From Arthrobacter sp. zg-Y844 (lineage in GTDB: Bacteria > Actinomycetota > Actinomycetes > Actinomycetales > Micrococcaceae): DNA of 64,000 bases. This document shows, one piece after another, positions 34,174 to 42,284 of the stretch. The stretch spans positions 186,001-250,000 of the forward strand of contig NZ_JANFLS010000005.1 in assembly GCF_024385465.1 (NCBI RefSeq), given 5' to 3'. The translations under genes and the position numbers were made by a program. The notes under the pieces are model-generated. The model had not been told where the DNA came from and searched no databases. It worked only from the letters and a program-made list of their open reading frames with translations. Positions within the stretch are counted from its first letter, which is position 1. Each line of letters opens with the position of its first letter.

Positions 34174-34587
34174 ATGAGCGTATTCCCTCAGGTGCTTCAC
34201 ACGGTTCTCGACACTACTGACGTGCGAGGACTGGCGGAGTTCTACCGTCATCTGCTCGGACTCCAGTACCGGCCAGGAGATGAGCCTGTAGGTGAGGGCC
34301 TGCCTGACGACGTCGATTGGCTCGTTCTCACTGATGGACATGGCGACCGCAAGCTTGCTTTTCAGCACGTTGATCATTTGAAGAGAACAACATGGCCGCT
34401 GCCTGATGTGCCGATGCAGATGCACCTCGACCTAACAGTTCCGGACCGAGAGACACTCGAGCATCACCACTCCAGGGCGTTGGCGTTGGGGGCAGAGCTC
34501 CGCTTCGATCGTACGGACGACCCGAACGAGCCGTTGTACGTTTACGCCGATCCGGCCGGTCATCCGTTCTGCATCTTCGTAGCCTGA
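34174..34587 (+). CDS. VOC (glyoxalase-fold) family protein
   Basis: A 137-residue vicinal oxygen chelate protein. VLDTTDVRGLAEFYRHLLGL is the family start and the end is PLYVYADPAGHPFCIFVA. The metal positions are His near the start (VLHTVLDT), His in MQMHLDLTV, and a Glu-equivalent missing at the end, where Ala/Val occurs, as in many divergent actinobacterial members. The function is unknown; drug binding or an isomerase role is possible. A TAGTCT hexamer ends 6 nt before the ATG and no Shine-Dalgarno is seen, so the mRNA may be leaderless. Confidence 0.87.
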   Translation: MSVFPQVLHTVLDTTDVRGLAEFYRHLLGLQYRPGDEPVGEGLPDDVDWLVLTDGHGDRKLAFQHVDHLKRTTWPLPDVPMQMHLDLTVPDRETLEHHHSRALALGAELRFDRTDDPNEPLYVYADPAGHPFCIFVA

Positions 34588-34656
34588 AGCGAGCACGACG
34601 TCTGCTGTCCGCTGTCCGCTGTCCGTAGAAGGGTCCCTCACGGCGACAGAAACGAG

Positions 34657-35079
34657 TCAGGCCGAGGCAACGGACGCTTCCCGGCCGACGATCATGTTCA
34701 GGAGGTCGTCCAGAGTTCCGTGGCACTTCTCCACCTCGGGCAGGTGGTAGAACGTGCTGGTGGTCTCGGGGTTATTGATGTCCTCGTCCGCCGCATGCAG
34801 GATTATTCGTCTGCCTTGAGCGATGGCGATGCCAAGCTCAACATGCGTGCCCTTCCCGCCCGGAAGCACGATAACGACGACGTCGGCCCGCATCACTGCA
34901 TCTCTCTCCTGCTGCCCGATAGAGCGCAGATCATCGAGGGTGACTGTGCCCGCATCGCGTGCTGTCGCGTTCTGGGTCCAGTCGTACGCGTTGACGTAGC
35001 CCTTGCTTTCCAGGGTTTGCGCGACGTAATGGACGTTGACGATGTTTCTGAAGCTCGACGCAACATAGAACGTTTTCAA
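34657..35079 (-). CDS. Nucleoside 2-deoxyribosyltransferase-like protein
   Basis: A 140-residue protein starting MKTFYVASSFRNIVNVHYVA, followed by YDWTQNAT, ADVVVIVLPGGKGTHVELGI and RRIILHA. This is the nucleoside 2-deoxyribosyltransferase/TIR-like Rossmann fold (Glu in HVELG is the probable catalytic residue). Family members exchange or hydrolyse N-glycosidic bonds of (deoxy)nucleosides. No nucleotide-salvage genes are adjacent, and such stand-alone proteins sometimes occur in defence or repair settings; here the function is open. Confidence 0.8.
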   Translation of the reverse strand: MKTFYVASSFRNIVNVHYVAQTLESKGYVNAYDWTQNATARDAGTVTLDDLRSIGQQERDAVMRADVVVIVLPGGKGTHVELGIAIAQGRRIILHAADEDINNPETTSTFYHLPEVEKCHGTLDDLLNMIVGREASVASA

Positions 35080-35207
35080 AGCTTCTTCCTCCTGATTGGA
35101 ACTGTGGCCATTGTTCCTTACTGAGCTGGCCCGGTGCTCCTAGGGAGCACAACCCCACGCCGTTCACCTTTGCGCCCGGACGTCGCCGACGTGACTACTC
35201 TGGGGAG

Positions 35208-35909
35208 ATGGCAACAGTAATCCTCGTGCGGCACGGCCGCACCACAGCGAACGCCACAGGTGTGCTGGCCGGCCGGACCCCCGGCGTCGAACTCGACCAG
35301 GCGGGCCGCGACCAGGCCGCAGCGACCGGCGACCGGCTCGCCGTCGTGCCCGTCGTCGGCGTGGTGTCGAGCCCGCTTGAGCGCTGCCGGCAGACCTCCC
35401 AGTTCATCCTGGACCGCCAGCCCGGCACCCCGCACACGCCGGTCGACGACGGCCTCACCGAGTGTGATTACGGCTCCTGGCAGGGCCGCACGCTCGAGGA
35501 GCTCGCGAAGGAGAAGCTGTGGGCGGCGGTGCAGTCGCAGCCCTCCGCCGTCACCTTTCCCGGCGGCGAGTCGATGGCTGCGATGCAGGCCCGCTCGGTG
35601 GCCGCCATCCGGCGCCACGATGCAGCCTTCGAGGCCGAGCACGGGCCGGGGGCCGTGTGGGTGGCGGTGAGCCACGGGGACATCATCAAGTCGGTCCTCG
35701 CCGACGCGCTCGGCATGCACCTGGACATGTTCCAGCGCCTCAATGTGGGTCCGGCCTCCGTGTCGATCGTGCACTACGGCACGGGGCGCCCCACCGTTCT
35801 CGCCACCAACACCGACGCCGGGGACCTGTCCTGGCTGGCGGCCCGGCCGACGTCGGACGACGCCCCGGTGGGCGGTGGTGCAGGTCACGCGGCACCGCCG
35901 GCCCGATGA
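35208..35909 (+). CDS. MSMEG_4193-family histidine phosphatase / putative phosphomutase
   Basis: A 233-residue protein of the phosphoglycerate-mutase fold. The catalytic motif is VILVRHGRTTANATG (RHG) and the second His is in VWVAVSHGDIIKSVLADALG. The trio made of this protein, a DUF3090 protein and an SCO1664 (PI-kinase-like) protein is conserved in Actinobacteria and thought to work together in an unknown phosphoryl pathway. All three are here in order with short spacing. Signature features of the subgroup are the SSPLERCRQTSQFIL region and the Pro/Gly-rich tail. Confidence 0.92.
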   Translation: MATVILVRHGRTTANATGVLAGRTPGVELDQAGRDQAAATGDRLAVVPVVGVVSSPLERCRQTSQFILDRQPGTPHTPVDDGLTECDYGSWQGRTLEELAKEKLWAAVQSQPSAVTFPGGESMAAMQARSVAAIRRHDAAFEAEHGPGAVWVAVSHGDIIKSVLADALGMHLDMFQRLNVGPASVSIVHYGTGRPTVLATNTDAGDLSWLAARPTSDDAPVGGGAGHAAPPAR

Positions 35910-35924
35910 GCCTAGAGTAGTTCT

Positions 35925-36485
35925 ATGCCTACAACCGTTCACGATTTCGACTGGCCGGACCGCGTCGTCGTCGGCACTGTCGGCGTTCCGGGCAAGCGCA
36001 CGTTCTACCTGCAGGTCCGCACCGGGAAGCAGATTGTCAGTATCGCCCTGGAGAAGCTGCAGTCGGCCCAGCTCGCCGAGAAGATCGACGAGATCCTCGA
36101 CCAGCTCATGACCGTCGACGGCAACCCCTTCCACGTTCCCGCGAGCACTCCCCTGGAGCTCGTGGACAATGACGATCTCGACGAGGTCCAGGAACAGTTC
36201 CGCGCCGGCGTCATGAGCCTCGGCTGGGACCCGACGACGGCGCAGGTCGTCATCGAGGCCTACCCCCTTGAAGAGGTGGATGAGGACGACGACGGCTTCC
36301 TCGAGGATGACGACGACGAGACGGACGACGCCGAAGAGGTGCTGCGGGTACGGATGCCGGTCGGCACGGCCCGGGCCTTCGCGAAGCGAACGCGGGAAGT
36401 GGTGGGCGCCGGGCGTCCGATCTGCGTGATCTGCGGCCAGCCGATCGACGCCGACGGGCACACCTGCACCTTCCCCGAGGCCTGA
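35925..36485 (+). CDS. DUF3090 family protein
   Basis: A 186-residue protein whose N-terminus (FDWPDRVVVGTVGVPGKRTFY) and C-terminus (a two-Cys pair, PICVICGQPID..HTC) fit DUF3090, the middle member of the actinobacterial trio. The acidic linker DEDDDGFLEDDDDETDDAEE is striking and variable. The C-terminal Cys4-like cluster (CVICG...HTC) suggests a small zinc site. It starts 15 bp after the phosphomutase gene and overlaps the next gene by 1 bp. Confidence 0.9.
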   Translation: MPTTVHDFDWPDRVVVGTVGVPGKRTFYLQVRTGKQIVSIALEKLQSAQLAEKIDEILDQLMTVDGNPFHVPASTPLELVDNDDLDEVQEQFRAGVMSLGWDPTTAQVVIEAYPLEEVDEDDDGFLEDDDDETDDAEEVLRVRMPVGTARAFAKRTREVVGAGRPICVICGQPIDADGHTCTFPEA

Positions 36486-37252
36486 TGCCCGCGCCTGACC
36501 TGGTGACCGCCGAGCTGACGCTCACCGGACGGTTGACGACGGCGTCCAACGCCACCTTCCTGGGCAGCATCGGCGACGCCGCCGTCGTCTACAAACCGAT
36601 AGCCGGCGAGAAGCCGCTGTGGGATTTCCCCGACGGGTGCCTGGCGCACCGGGAGGTGGCCGCGTATCTGGTGTCGGAGGTGCTGGGCTGGAATATCGTG
36701 CCGCGCACCTGGCTGCGGGACGGTCGGTTCGGCGAGGGCATGGTCCAGCTCTGGCAGGATACCGACCCGGAGCAGACCGCGGTTGATCTGGTGCCGGAAG
36801 AGGACGTTCCGGAGACCGGATGGAAAGAGGTCCTTCAGGGGCAGGATGAAAACGGGCGGATCGTTTCCCTCATTCATGAGGACACTCCGGCGCTGCGGCG
36901 GATGGCCGTGTTCGATGTCCTGGTGAACAATGCAGACCGTAAGGGCGACCACATCCTCGCCATGGCCGGCGGGCACCGGTACGGGGTGGACCACGGGCTC
37001 ACCTTCCACAGCGAGCACAAGCTGCGGACCGTGCTGTGGGGCTGGATCGGCGACGAGTTGAATGCCGAGGAACTGGCGGGCATTGACCGGGTGCTCTTGG
37101 GGCTCGAGGGTGAGTTGGGCTCGCAGCTGGCGAAGCTGCTCACTGCCGAGGAGATTGCTGCGTTTGCCGCGCGCTGCGTCCGGTTGCACTCGACGACGCG
37201 GTTCCCGGAGCCGAGCGGCGACATGCCCGCGGTGCCCTGGCCGCTGTTTTAA
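36485..37252 (+). CDS. SCO1664-family protein (PI-kinase-like fold)
   Basis: A 255-residue protein: MPAPDLVTAELTLTGRLTTAS, GDAAVVYKPIAGEKPLWDFP (Lys of a kinase-like ATP site), AVFDVLVNNADRKGDHILAM (catalytic-loop-like NNADRK) and GVDHGLTFHSEHKLR (metal-binding like DHG). These match PI3/4-kinase-related proteins. The ATG overlaps the DUF3090 stop by 1 bp. Two extra, broken copies of this gene exist nearby (38578 and 40811), so the family has been duplicated here. The substrate is unknown; probably phosphorylation counterbalanced by the upstream phosphatase. Confidence 0.93.
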   Translation: MPAPDLVTAELTLTGRLTTASNATFLGSIGDAAVVYKPIAGEKPLWDFPDGCLAHREVAAYLVSEVLGWNIVPRTWLRDGRFGEGMVQLWQDTDPEQTAVDLVPEEDVPETGWKEVLQGQDENGRIVSLIHEDTPALRRMAVFDVLVNNADRKGDHILAMAGGHRYGVDHGLTFHSEHKLRTVLWGWIGDELNAEELAGIDRVLLGLEGELGSQLAKLLTAEEIAAFAARCVRLHSTTRFPEPSGDMPAVPWPLF

Positions 37253-37410
37253 GGATTCAAAGTCATCTCACGTTGAGGCCCCGGTTCATTAGGTAAGCCC
37301 ATGCCTCATGCTGGATCCAGCTCTTCCACGATGCGATTCCCACCGGAATATTCGGGCGGCAGGCCGAGTTACTCCCGAGGTTGCCCAACAGCCACTATGC
37401 GCTGCGCTAA

Positions 37411-37439
37411 CGTAGCCGCAGCTGTAAGTAGCGGCTACG
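37411..37439. repeat. Perfect 9-bp inverted repeat between convergent genes
   Basis: CGTAGCCGC / GCGGCTACG with an 11-nt spacer, placed between the SCO1664-family gene and the convergent hypothetical gene. It may act as a bidirectional terminator although no T-tract follows. It also sits near the left boundary of the lower-GC segment. Confidence 0.4.
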
Positions 37440-37454
37440 CGGGTGTACCTACAA

Positions 37455-38498
37455 CTACTTATGAGAGTCATCCAAAGACGCCAAAATCTCGTGCACAATG
37501 TTATCTCTCACGATCTTGTTGAATTCCTCCTCATCGTTGCGGACTTGTCGTGAAACGATTGAGTGTATATCGCTAGCAAGTATCCATGCTCGGTGAGCCT
37601 GCTTGTTGGTAGGTTTTATATCCACGTTGACTATGAAATTTGGATCATGCTGCATCTCAAAGTTATATGCAGCCTTGCGGGCGGTTTTGGATTCACTTGA
37701 AATAACCTTGAATGACAAATATAGGCAGCAAGATCCATCCTCGGTGGAGTCCCCAACGAACGCAGAAAAGAACTCCTCGGCGTCGTCGTCAGGCTCGGAA
37801 AAAGTCCAAGCGATTGATCCAGCGGCAGTCAGGTCCCTTACACGAGCGAGGATCTTCTCATCTTCCGAATAGGTGAACCAGCCGAAATCCATAACGTTTA
37901 AATGTTCGGACCGTTCCAGATAATTTTCCGGAAAGACTACTTCTTCAGTCTCGGGATTCAACACCGTGGGGTTGTCAAGAAAATCTATTACTGCATCAAA
38001 AGCGCGCTCACGTACAATAGACATAGACTGAGCCTGAGCGGCTTGGAATAGGCCTCTGAAGTCGATTTCCTCCGCAGTGCTCTTTGCTGTGACCCTTTTA
38101 CGTTCTTCGAAGGGTTCGCCCGCGGTTGACCTGGTCAGGTGTAGCTCGTATGAATAGTTCTTTTCGTAGCCCCAAATATTGAGCGTTGTGTTGTCATCGA
38201 TTGATGCTCTGAAACTTCGGGTTCCAATCGGTCCCATGTTGCTCTTTGACCACAAAAGATCACGAGATGTCGTGTTACGAATAGCCTTATCAACAATTTG
38301 CTTCCAGAGAGTTGCGTCCACGCGGAGATCCTTTTGACGGTAGAAATAAGAGCCATCATAGTGGCTGGCTGGCACTGATCGCGGCTGGCGTTCAGCGAGT
38401 TCAGGAACATACTCGCCCATTCGTTGCTTGTTCGTGGGCCAGAGCCTATTAACCTCATCCAGTGGCTCCTCACGAGGAACGGACAGGTATGTGCGCAT
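37455..38498 (-). CDS. Hypothetical protein of an accessory segment, ~347 aa
   Basis: A soluble 347-residue protein with lower GC and many A/T-ending codons, unlike its neighbours. From the N-terminus: MRTYLSVPREEPLDEVNRLW, SHYDGSYFYRQKDLRVDATL, GFFT-like and acidic stretches (EPDDDAEEFFSAFVGDSTED). The C-terminus has HRAWILASDIHSIVSRQVRN and a charged tail. There are no transmembrane segments or recognised catalytic motifs. I chose the second in-frame Met because the first 12 residues run through a Cys-rich segment without support. It could be a defence or phage-related accessory gene, which I infer only from composition and the nearby HigBA. Confidence 0.65.
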   Translation of the reverse strand: MRTYLSVPREEPLDEVNRLWPTNKQRMGEYVPELAERQPRSVPASHYDGSYFYRQKDLRVDATLWKQIVDKAIRNTTSRDLLWSKSNMGPIGTRSFRASIDDNTTLNIWGYEKNYSYELHLTRSTAGEPFEERKRVTAKSTAEEIDFRGLFQAAQAQSMSIVRERAFDAVIDFLDNPTVLNPETEEVVFPENYLERSEHLNVMDFGWFTYSEDEKILARVRDLTAAGSIAWTFSEPDDDAEEFFSAFVGDSTEDGSCCLYLSFKVISSESKTARKAAYNFEMQHDPNFIVNVDIKPTNKQAHRAWILASDIHSIVSRQVRNDEEEFNKIVRDNIVHEILASLDDSHK

Positions 38499-38577
38499 GC
38501 ATCCCCTGGACAGCCGCAAATGCGCCACAGACACAACTTATTGCGTGCTACTCGTCTACGGAAAGAATGGCGTTGGG

Positions 38578-38790
38578 GTGGACGTGCCGGAAAGCGGCCA
38601 GAAAGCGGTCCTGCAGGGCCAGAAGAAAACTGGCGCTTTGTCTCCGCAGCAATAAAGACACCCCGGCGCTGCACGTCCTCATCAACAATCCCGGCCACGA
38701 GGGCGACTATGTCTTGTCCATGGCCGGCGGGCGCCGGCACGGCGTGGACCATGGGCCCACCTTCCACAGCGAGCACACCTGCCCCAACCT
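38578..38790 (+). pseudogene. Internal fragment of an SCO1664-family gene
   Basis: The intact gene's segment VPETGWKEVLQGQDENGRIV matches VPESGQKAVLQGQKKTG here. After a frame change it continues KDTPALHVLINNPGHEGDYV, matching the intact TPALRRMAVFDVLVNNADRK region with a 4-5 residue loss, then LSMAGGRRHGVDHGPTFHSE (intact LAMAGGHRYGVDHGLTFHSE). No N-terminus or C-terminus is present. It is a decayed duplicate, with a stop and frameshift between the two blocks. Confidence 0.85.
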
Positions 38791-38853
38791 ATCCCCACTT
38801 GCTGTGGTCTCCGTCCAATGAAGGCCCCTCAGCAATCTAACTCCGTGGGGACC

Positions 38854-40572
38854 TCAGAGCAGCTGGCGCGCGTTGGCCTTGGCGAGGTCGATGAGCTCGC
38901 GGCCGTTCCCGGCGAGCACCGTGCGCATCGCGTAGACCGCAAAGCCGGTGGCCTGCTTCGCGTCGATCTTCGGCGGCATGGAAAGTTCCTGCCGCTCCAC
39001 CGCGACGGAAACGAGCGCGGGGCCGTCGTACGCGAACGCCCGGCGCAGGGCACCCTCGAGGTCTTCCGGGCGCTTCACGCTCTCGCCGTGCATCCCCACC
39101 GCCTGCGCGACAGCGCCGAAGTCCGGGTTCTCGAGTCCGGTGCCGAAGTTGACGATGCCCGCCGCCTTCATCTCCACCTCGACGAAGCTGAGCGCCGCGT
39201 TGTCGAACACCACGATCTTGATCGGCAGCCGATGCTGCACCGCCGTCAGCAGTTCACCGAGCATCATCGCGAGGCCGCCGTCGCCGGCGAGGACCACGAT
39301 CTGCCGGTTCCGGTCCACAGCCTGGGCGCCGAGGCCCAGCGGGGTGGCCGCCGCCATGGTGCCGTGCCAGAAGGAGCCGATCAGCCGCCGTCGCGCGCCG
39401 ATGTGCAGGTGCCGGGACGCCCAGATGACCGGAGTGCCGACGTCGGGCAGGAAGACCGCGTTGTCGGCGGCGAGCTGGTCGATCAGGTGGGCGAGGTGTT
39501 GCGGATGGATGGTGCCCGGGCCCTGCTTCTCGAGGTCGTCGAGCTGCGCGCGGGTGCGGCGGTAGTGGTCAAGCGACTTCTCGAGGTGGGTGCGGTTCGT
39601 CTTGCGCTCGAGCAGCGGTAGCAGCGCCGACGCCGTCTCCCGCACCCCGCCGACCATGCCCTGGGTGAGCGGCACGCGGCGGCCGAGCTGCTCGCCCCGG
39701 ATGTCGACCTGCAGGATCTTTGCCTTCTTCGGGTAGAACTGCTGGTACGGGAAGTCGGTGCCGAGCATCAGCAGCGCGTCGCAGTCCTCCATCGCCCGGT
39801 ATCCCGACGCGAAGCCCAGGAGCCCGGTCATGCCGACGTCGAACGGGTTGTCGTGTTCGATGATCTCCTTGCCGCGGAGGGCATGCACGATCGGTGCTCC
39901 CAGTGCGTCGGCGAGGGCGAGGACCTCCTCGCGCGCCCCCTCCACGCCGGCGCCCGCGAGGATCGTCACGTTCCCGCAGGAGTTCAGCGTGGCGGCTGCC
40001 TCCTGCAGCTCCGCCGGGGAGGGCACGATGACCGGGTCGGTGCGGCGGACCGTGAAGACGCGCTCGTCCGCGGCGTCTTCAAGCGCGGTGTCGCCCGCCA
40101 TCACGAGTACGGCGACGCCCCTTTTTTCGATGGCCGTCCGCATGGCGATCTCCAGCAGCCGCGGCATCTGCTCGGGGCTCAGGACCATCTCGCAGAAGAC
40201 CGTGCAGTCACGGAAAAGCTCGGTGGCCCGGGTCTCCTGGAAGTACTGGCTGCCGATCTCGTCGCTCGGGATGTGCGATGCGATCGCGAGCACGGGAACC
40301 CGGCTTCGGTGCGCGTCGTAGAGCCCGTTGATGAGGTGCATGTTGCCGGGGCCGCAACTGCCCGCGCACACCGCGAGCTCGCCCGTCAGCGCGGCCTCCC
40401 CGGCGGCGGCGAACGCGGCCTCCTCCTCATGCCGGGTGAGCATCCACTCGATGCCCTTCTCCCGGCGGATGGCCTCGGTCACCGCGTTCAGGGAGTCGCC
40501 GGGAACTCCCCAGATGCGCTGGATCCCGTTGGCGGCGAGGTTGTGGACAACGGTCTCGGCGATCGTGGGCAT
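38854..40572 (-). CDS. poxB: Pyruvate dehydrogenase (quinone) / pyruvate oxidase, ThDP-dependent
   Basis: A 572-residue enzyme: NGIQRIWGVPGDSLNAVTEA at the N-terminus, MLTRHEEEAAFAAAGEAALT with the ThDP-activating Glu, ARRRLIGSFWHGTMAAATPL, then the ThDP motif QIVVLAGDGGLAMMLGELLT (GDG...N-like). It matches PoxB, which oxidises pyruvate to acetate + CO2 and passes electrons to quinone, and is membrane-associated through its C-terminus. The start is set by a GGAGGAG ribosome site 5 bp before the ATG; the longer upstream frame is not supported. Its composition is host-like, unlike the accessory genes on either side. Confidence 0.93.
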   Translation of the reverse strand: MPTIAETVVHNLAANGIQRIWGVPGDSLNAVTEAIRREKGIEWMLTRHEEEAAFAAAGEAALTGELAVCAGSCGPGNMHLINGLYDAHRSRVPVLAIASHIPSDEIGSQYFQETRATELFRDCTVFCEMVLSPEQMPRLLEIAMRTAIEKRGVAVLVMAGDTALEDAADERVFTVRRTDPVIVPSPAELQEAAATLNSCGNVTILAGAGVEGAREEVLALADALGAPIVHALRGKEIIEHDNPFDVGMTGLLGFASGYRAMEDCDALLMLGTDFPYQQFYPKKAKILQVDIRGEQLGRRVPLTQGMVGGVRETASALLPLLERKTNRTHLEKSLDHYRRTRAQLDDLEKQGPGTIHPQHLAHLIDQLAADNAVFLPDVGTPVIWASRHLHIGARRRLIGSFWHGTMAAATPLGLGAQAVDRNRQIVVLAGDGGLAMMLGELLTAVQHRLPIKIVVFDNAALSFVEVEMKAAGIVNFGTGLENPDFGAVAQAVGMHGESVKRPEDLEGALRRAFAYDGPALVSVAVERQELSMPPKIDAKQATGFAVYAMRTVLAGNGRELIDLAKANARQLL

Positions 40573-40810
40573 GCTGCTCCTCCGTTCGGCGTACTCAGAC
40601 GGCCCCGCCAGTCTAGGCGGCGGGATCGGGCTGTGCCAGAGGTGTGGTGGGAGTGTGCATGGGTCAACGTTCCCGCGCACTCATCTGGTGCTTTTGGACA
40701 ATGACGCCCCACTGTGGCTATGCATCTAACGACCCGGTTAACAATTCTGATCCTAGGTATGGAAATCGGTTGTGCACCGATGAATAGGGGTTGGTCTCAG
40801 CGAAAGGGGC

Positions 40811-40909
40811 ATGCCTGCTCCTTCTCCGAGTCCTGCTGCAGGCCCTCGACTTGGCAACGCCGAGTTGACGCTCACTAGCCGCCTGACAACGGCCAGCGCA
40901 GCCGCTTGA
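40811..40909 (+). pseudogene. 5' fragment of an SCO1664-family gene
   Basis: The frame reads MPAPSPSPAAGPRLGNAELT, then LTSRLTTASAAA and stops. It aligns with the intact gene's start MPAPDLVTAELTLTGRLTTAS, with a short insertion (PSPAAGPRLGN). A ribosome site (gaaagggg) is still present before the ATG. Nothing of the later kinase-like domain remains. This copy is separate from the internal fragment at 38578 because it lies downstream of it on the same strand. Confidence 0.8.
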
Positions 40910-41230
40910 TTAACAGCCCTACCTTGAATAGCAGTTTTCGCCATCTCTGTCCTGCTCGCGTGGCACGGGATCCAGAGGGAGAAACCCCGTGCTGGATCAA
41001 TATCGGCCAGTCACTGGCGGTCCGATTTCCCCAACGGCAGCCCGTGCTCATAGTCTGCACCCAGAAACTGTTTCCCAGCCGGGCGTCTGCACTCGATGCG
41101 GTCGGCCCTGACTGTGTCTATCGTTCCTCGCTGAATTCATGGACATTCCTGAATCATTGGAACGTTCCTTCAAGAGGACGTTTCCGTCTCATCCGCGCCA
41201 CGACAGACCGTGCAGAGTCTCCGAAGCTTA
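40910..41230. other. 321-bp stretch without a recognised gene
   Basis: Neither strand has a convincing gene. Codon-like bias is weak and GC falls below that of the flanks. I see no clear repeats, tRNA or recombination sites. It lies between the SCO1664 5' fragment and the hypothetical gene that follows, and probably consists of decayed sequence. Confidence 0.4.
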
Positions 41231-42112
41231 TTATTCGGGGCGCGCCTGGACATGAGCAGTATTCACTGGTTTAGCTGCAGCCTCGCTTACTTCTTCCGCC
41301 AATAGTTTCGGAAGTCGATAACCTTCGGCCTTCTCCATCAAGAACTTAAGCGCTATATCGGTCCGCCGAGCCTTGGTAAATACGCGCTGCCAGTCTGGGT
41401 GCCCTCTTAGTTCGCTCCCCATTTGCAATACCCTAGTTCGGAAAGCTTGTTCGTACTCGTACGCTTTCATGGCAACAATCCGGTTAGCTTCAGGTAGGAC
41501 TTGGCGGTTCAGAAACCCCTCTGGTGCGTCGCGCACCCCTGCCTCGGACAACACAGAAGGTGCAACAAGTTTGCGCCTACTCAATTGCTCCCCCCGGAAT
41601 CTTCGTGACTCTACGAGGGCTGCTACCGCTGCCTGAAACGTTTCGCGGTACTCAATCCTGGAGTTTTCGTACTCAGCGTCGGCTTCTAACTCAGAATCCT
41701 GCACAGCAGCTTCAATGTTCGATAAGAGCGGACCTATCCAATCCGCCTGCGCCATCCATCGGTAACTAAGACCATCGGATACCCAGCTCACGGCCACGGA
41801 CATCAATAAGCCGTTTCGTGTCTCAGCAGATTCGACAATGCGCTCTGCTTCGACCGGAAGGTCAGAGTACTCCGGTATTTCACGAAGTTCATCAGCCTCG
41901 AAAGTAGCAGCATCCACGCATATAAACGGCGCATTTACCAGAGCGGCTACGTGTAAGGCCGCCAAGATATCGACCTCTTCGCCGTCCAGCTCTACATCTG
42001 GAGACCTGACAATCTCTACGCCAGGAAGGACGAGTAGCCCAGCGTCTCTAGCGCTTTCAGAGATAGCGATTGAAATCTCGGATAACTTGTCGGAAGTATA
42101 GATAAGACTCAT
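41231..42112 (-). CDS. Hypothetical accessory protein, 293 aa
   Basis: A soluble protein with lower GC and less biased codons than the host-like genes. The N-terminal third looks like an alpha/beta domain (LLVLPGVEIVRSPDVELDGE, ALHVAALVNAPFICVDAATF), which recalls PIN-like or Rossmann-like folds, but the acidic-residue pattern for PIN cannot be completed. The C-terminal half is helical and charged. There are no transmembrane segments. It lies 172 bp downstream of the HigA-type antitoxin gene on the same strand and may belong to the same accessory unit. No family recognised. Confidence 0.65.
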   Translation of the reverse strand: MSLIYTSDKLSEISIAISESARDAGLLVLPGVEIVRSPDVELDGEEVDILAALHVAALVNAPFICVDAATFEADELREIPEYSDLPVEAERIVESAETRNGLLMSVAVSWVSDGLSYRWMAQADWIGPLLSNIEAAVQDSELEADAEYENSRIEYRETFQAAVAALVESRRFRGEQLSRRKLVAPSVLSEAGVRDAPEGFLNRQVLPEANRIVAMKAYEYEQAFRTRVLQMGSELRGHPDWQRVFTKARRTDIALKFLMEKAEGYRLPKLLAEEVSEAAAKPVNTAHVQARPE

Positions 42113-42284
42113 GCTCTCGATATTAGAGCTTATGCCGGAGCGGGGAACCGATTAACATCGCTCCAGAGTAGAAGCCCTTGAAGCTCCGTTGTGCTGCTGG
42201 TGGGCTGCAAGGCACCGGCTATACCCTCGTCACTGCCAATGTTCCATCCGAATCTAGAAAAGCGTGTCAGCCACGCTCTCATAA

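Noticed and set aside
40811-40909. A functional 32-residue peptide gene
   Set aside because: It matches the first residues of the SCO1664 family and stops abruptly, so a gene fragment explains it better despite the intact ribosome site.
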